Origin: an uncultured Lachnospiraceae bacterium
GTDB lineage: Bacteria; Bacillota; Clostridia; Lachnospirales; Lachnospiraceae
Direction of reading: 5' to 3'
Length of the DNA stretch: 5,960 nt
Assembly (NCBI GenBank): GCA_902803625.1
Contig: CADCQV010000254.1
Span: 1-5,960 of the forward strand
The first letter of the stretch is position 1. Each line of letters opens with the position of its first letter. This document shows, one piece after another, positions 5,406-5,960 of the stretch. The notes beneath the pieces are model-generated. The model had not been told where the DNA came from, did no database searches, and saw only the letters and a list, made by a program, of their open reading frames with translations. Position numbers and translations under genes: made by a program.

Positions 5406-5960
5406 ATGAAGCTTATAAGCAGCTTATTTAAGAATAAAAGAATACTTTTCGTATGCCGTGAGACTTATGGGAAGCCTCTTTGGTTTCTCGCAAGGGATCT
5501 TTCGGAGGATAACGAGGTGGCGGCTTTTTATATAATGTCCTCCGAGAGCCGCTTCAATAAATGCTATTACAATGAGCATACGATCTTTGAATTTAAGGAG
5601 CATCTTCCCCGGTGCAGGCTATACGACGTAAGCGATATCTGCGATGAATTCGTGGAGGGTATGGACAGATTCAGGCATGAAGCGGGACTTGGAAAGGATG
5701 GCTACCGGAAGCATACTCTTTTCGGCAGGGGACTGGGCCTAAAGGACAGGCCGGTGCGTAAGAACGTGAAGCCGCCCTATGATCCGGAATTCTTAAAGAC
5801 CATAGAGCGGGAGTACAGTAATTTCAAGACTCCGGGGATGCAGTTAATGAGCTCCCAGGAGAATACAAAGCATTACCACTACAGGGATTACTGGGCAGTG
5901 ACCAGTGATGAGGAAAACTGGTACTGGCTGCAGCTGAACTATGAAAAGGTTTTCCGGGTG
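5406..5960 (+). CDS. Unidentified protein, possible GT-B-like transferase N-terminus (3' partial)
   Basis: An open frame of 185 codons runs off the right edge. I do not recognise the family. The first ~45 residues read like a Rossmann strand-helix-strand unit: KRILFVCRETYGKPLWFLAR followed by NEVAAFYI. This resembles the N-terminal half of GT-B transferases and of capsule/teichoic-type polysaccharide proteins. The rest is rich in aromatic and charged residues (YHYRDYW, NWYWLQLNYEKVF) with no membrane segment. The ATG at 5406 is the only ordinary start after an in-frame TAA at 5379. Its ribosome site is imperfect: GGAGGGAG at 5383-5390 is 15 nt away and AGGA at 5401-5404 is only 1 nt away. Codon use resembles the upstream genes and the strand is the same, so it probably belongs to the same polysaccharide locus; a 72-nt gap separates it from the GT2 gene. 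The reading frame is well supported; the function is only a guess. Confidence 0.75.
   Translation, partial: MKLISSLFKNKRILFVCRETYGKPLWFLARDLSEDNEVAAFYIMSSESRFNKCYYNEHTIFEFKEHLPRCRLYDVSDICDEFVEGMDRFRHEAGLGKDGYRKHTLFGRGLGLKDRPVRKNVKPPYDPEFLKTIEREYSNFKTPGMQLMSSQENTKHYHYRDYWAVTSDEENWYWLQLNYEKVFRV

Overview
The window looks like a chromosomal segment from an anaerobic Firmicute, most likely a Lachnospiraceae-type bacterium of the Butyrivibrio/Roseburia kind. This is an inference from three things: the clostridial style of the chemoreceptor (dCache sensor, HAMP, and a signalling domain with an extra stretch in its C-terminal arm), strong purine-rich Shine-Dalgarno sites, and heavy use of ATA, AGA and AGG codons. 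No rRNA or other species marker is present. All genes read on the + strand and almost all bases are coding; no stretch over 300 bases lacks a gene.

Layout: (1) bases 2-1792, the 3' part of a methyl-accepting chemotaxis protein whose start lies off the left edge; (2) about 1833-3188, a multi-pass membrane protein of the O-antigen ligase/polymerase (Wzy_C/WaaL-like) type; (3) 3185-4276, a WbsX-family (GH99-like) surface-polysaccharide protein; (4) 4269-5333, a GT-A family 2 glycosyltransferase; (5) 5406 to the right edge, the N-terminal 185 residues of a protein I cannot name securely, possibly a GT-B-like transferase. Genes 2 to 4 overlap by 4 and 8 bases and should be translationally coupled. 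Together they look like part of an exopolysaccharide, capsule or O-antigen-like locus: transferases build the repeat unit and the membrane protein polymerises or transfers it outside the membrane. The chemoreceptor is a functional outsider next to the cluster.

The least expected signal is at the DNA level. The 10-mer TTATGTAAAC (GTTTACATAA on the other strand) occurs six times. Three copies, all in the GTTTACATAA orientation, head the units of a 36-bp tandem repeat inside gene 2. Three more, all in the opposite orientation, lie in genes 3 and 4. The copies fall in different reading frames and in unrelated proteins, so protein conservation does not explain them. They suggest a dispersed short repeat, a genome-wide sequence tag or a protein-binding site. 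Two perfect 9-bp inverted repeats also lie at the start of gene 2, one of them spanning the gene 1/gene 2 junction and its candidate start signals.
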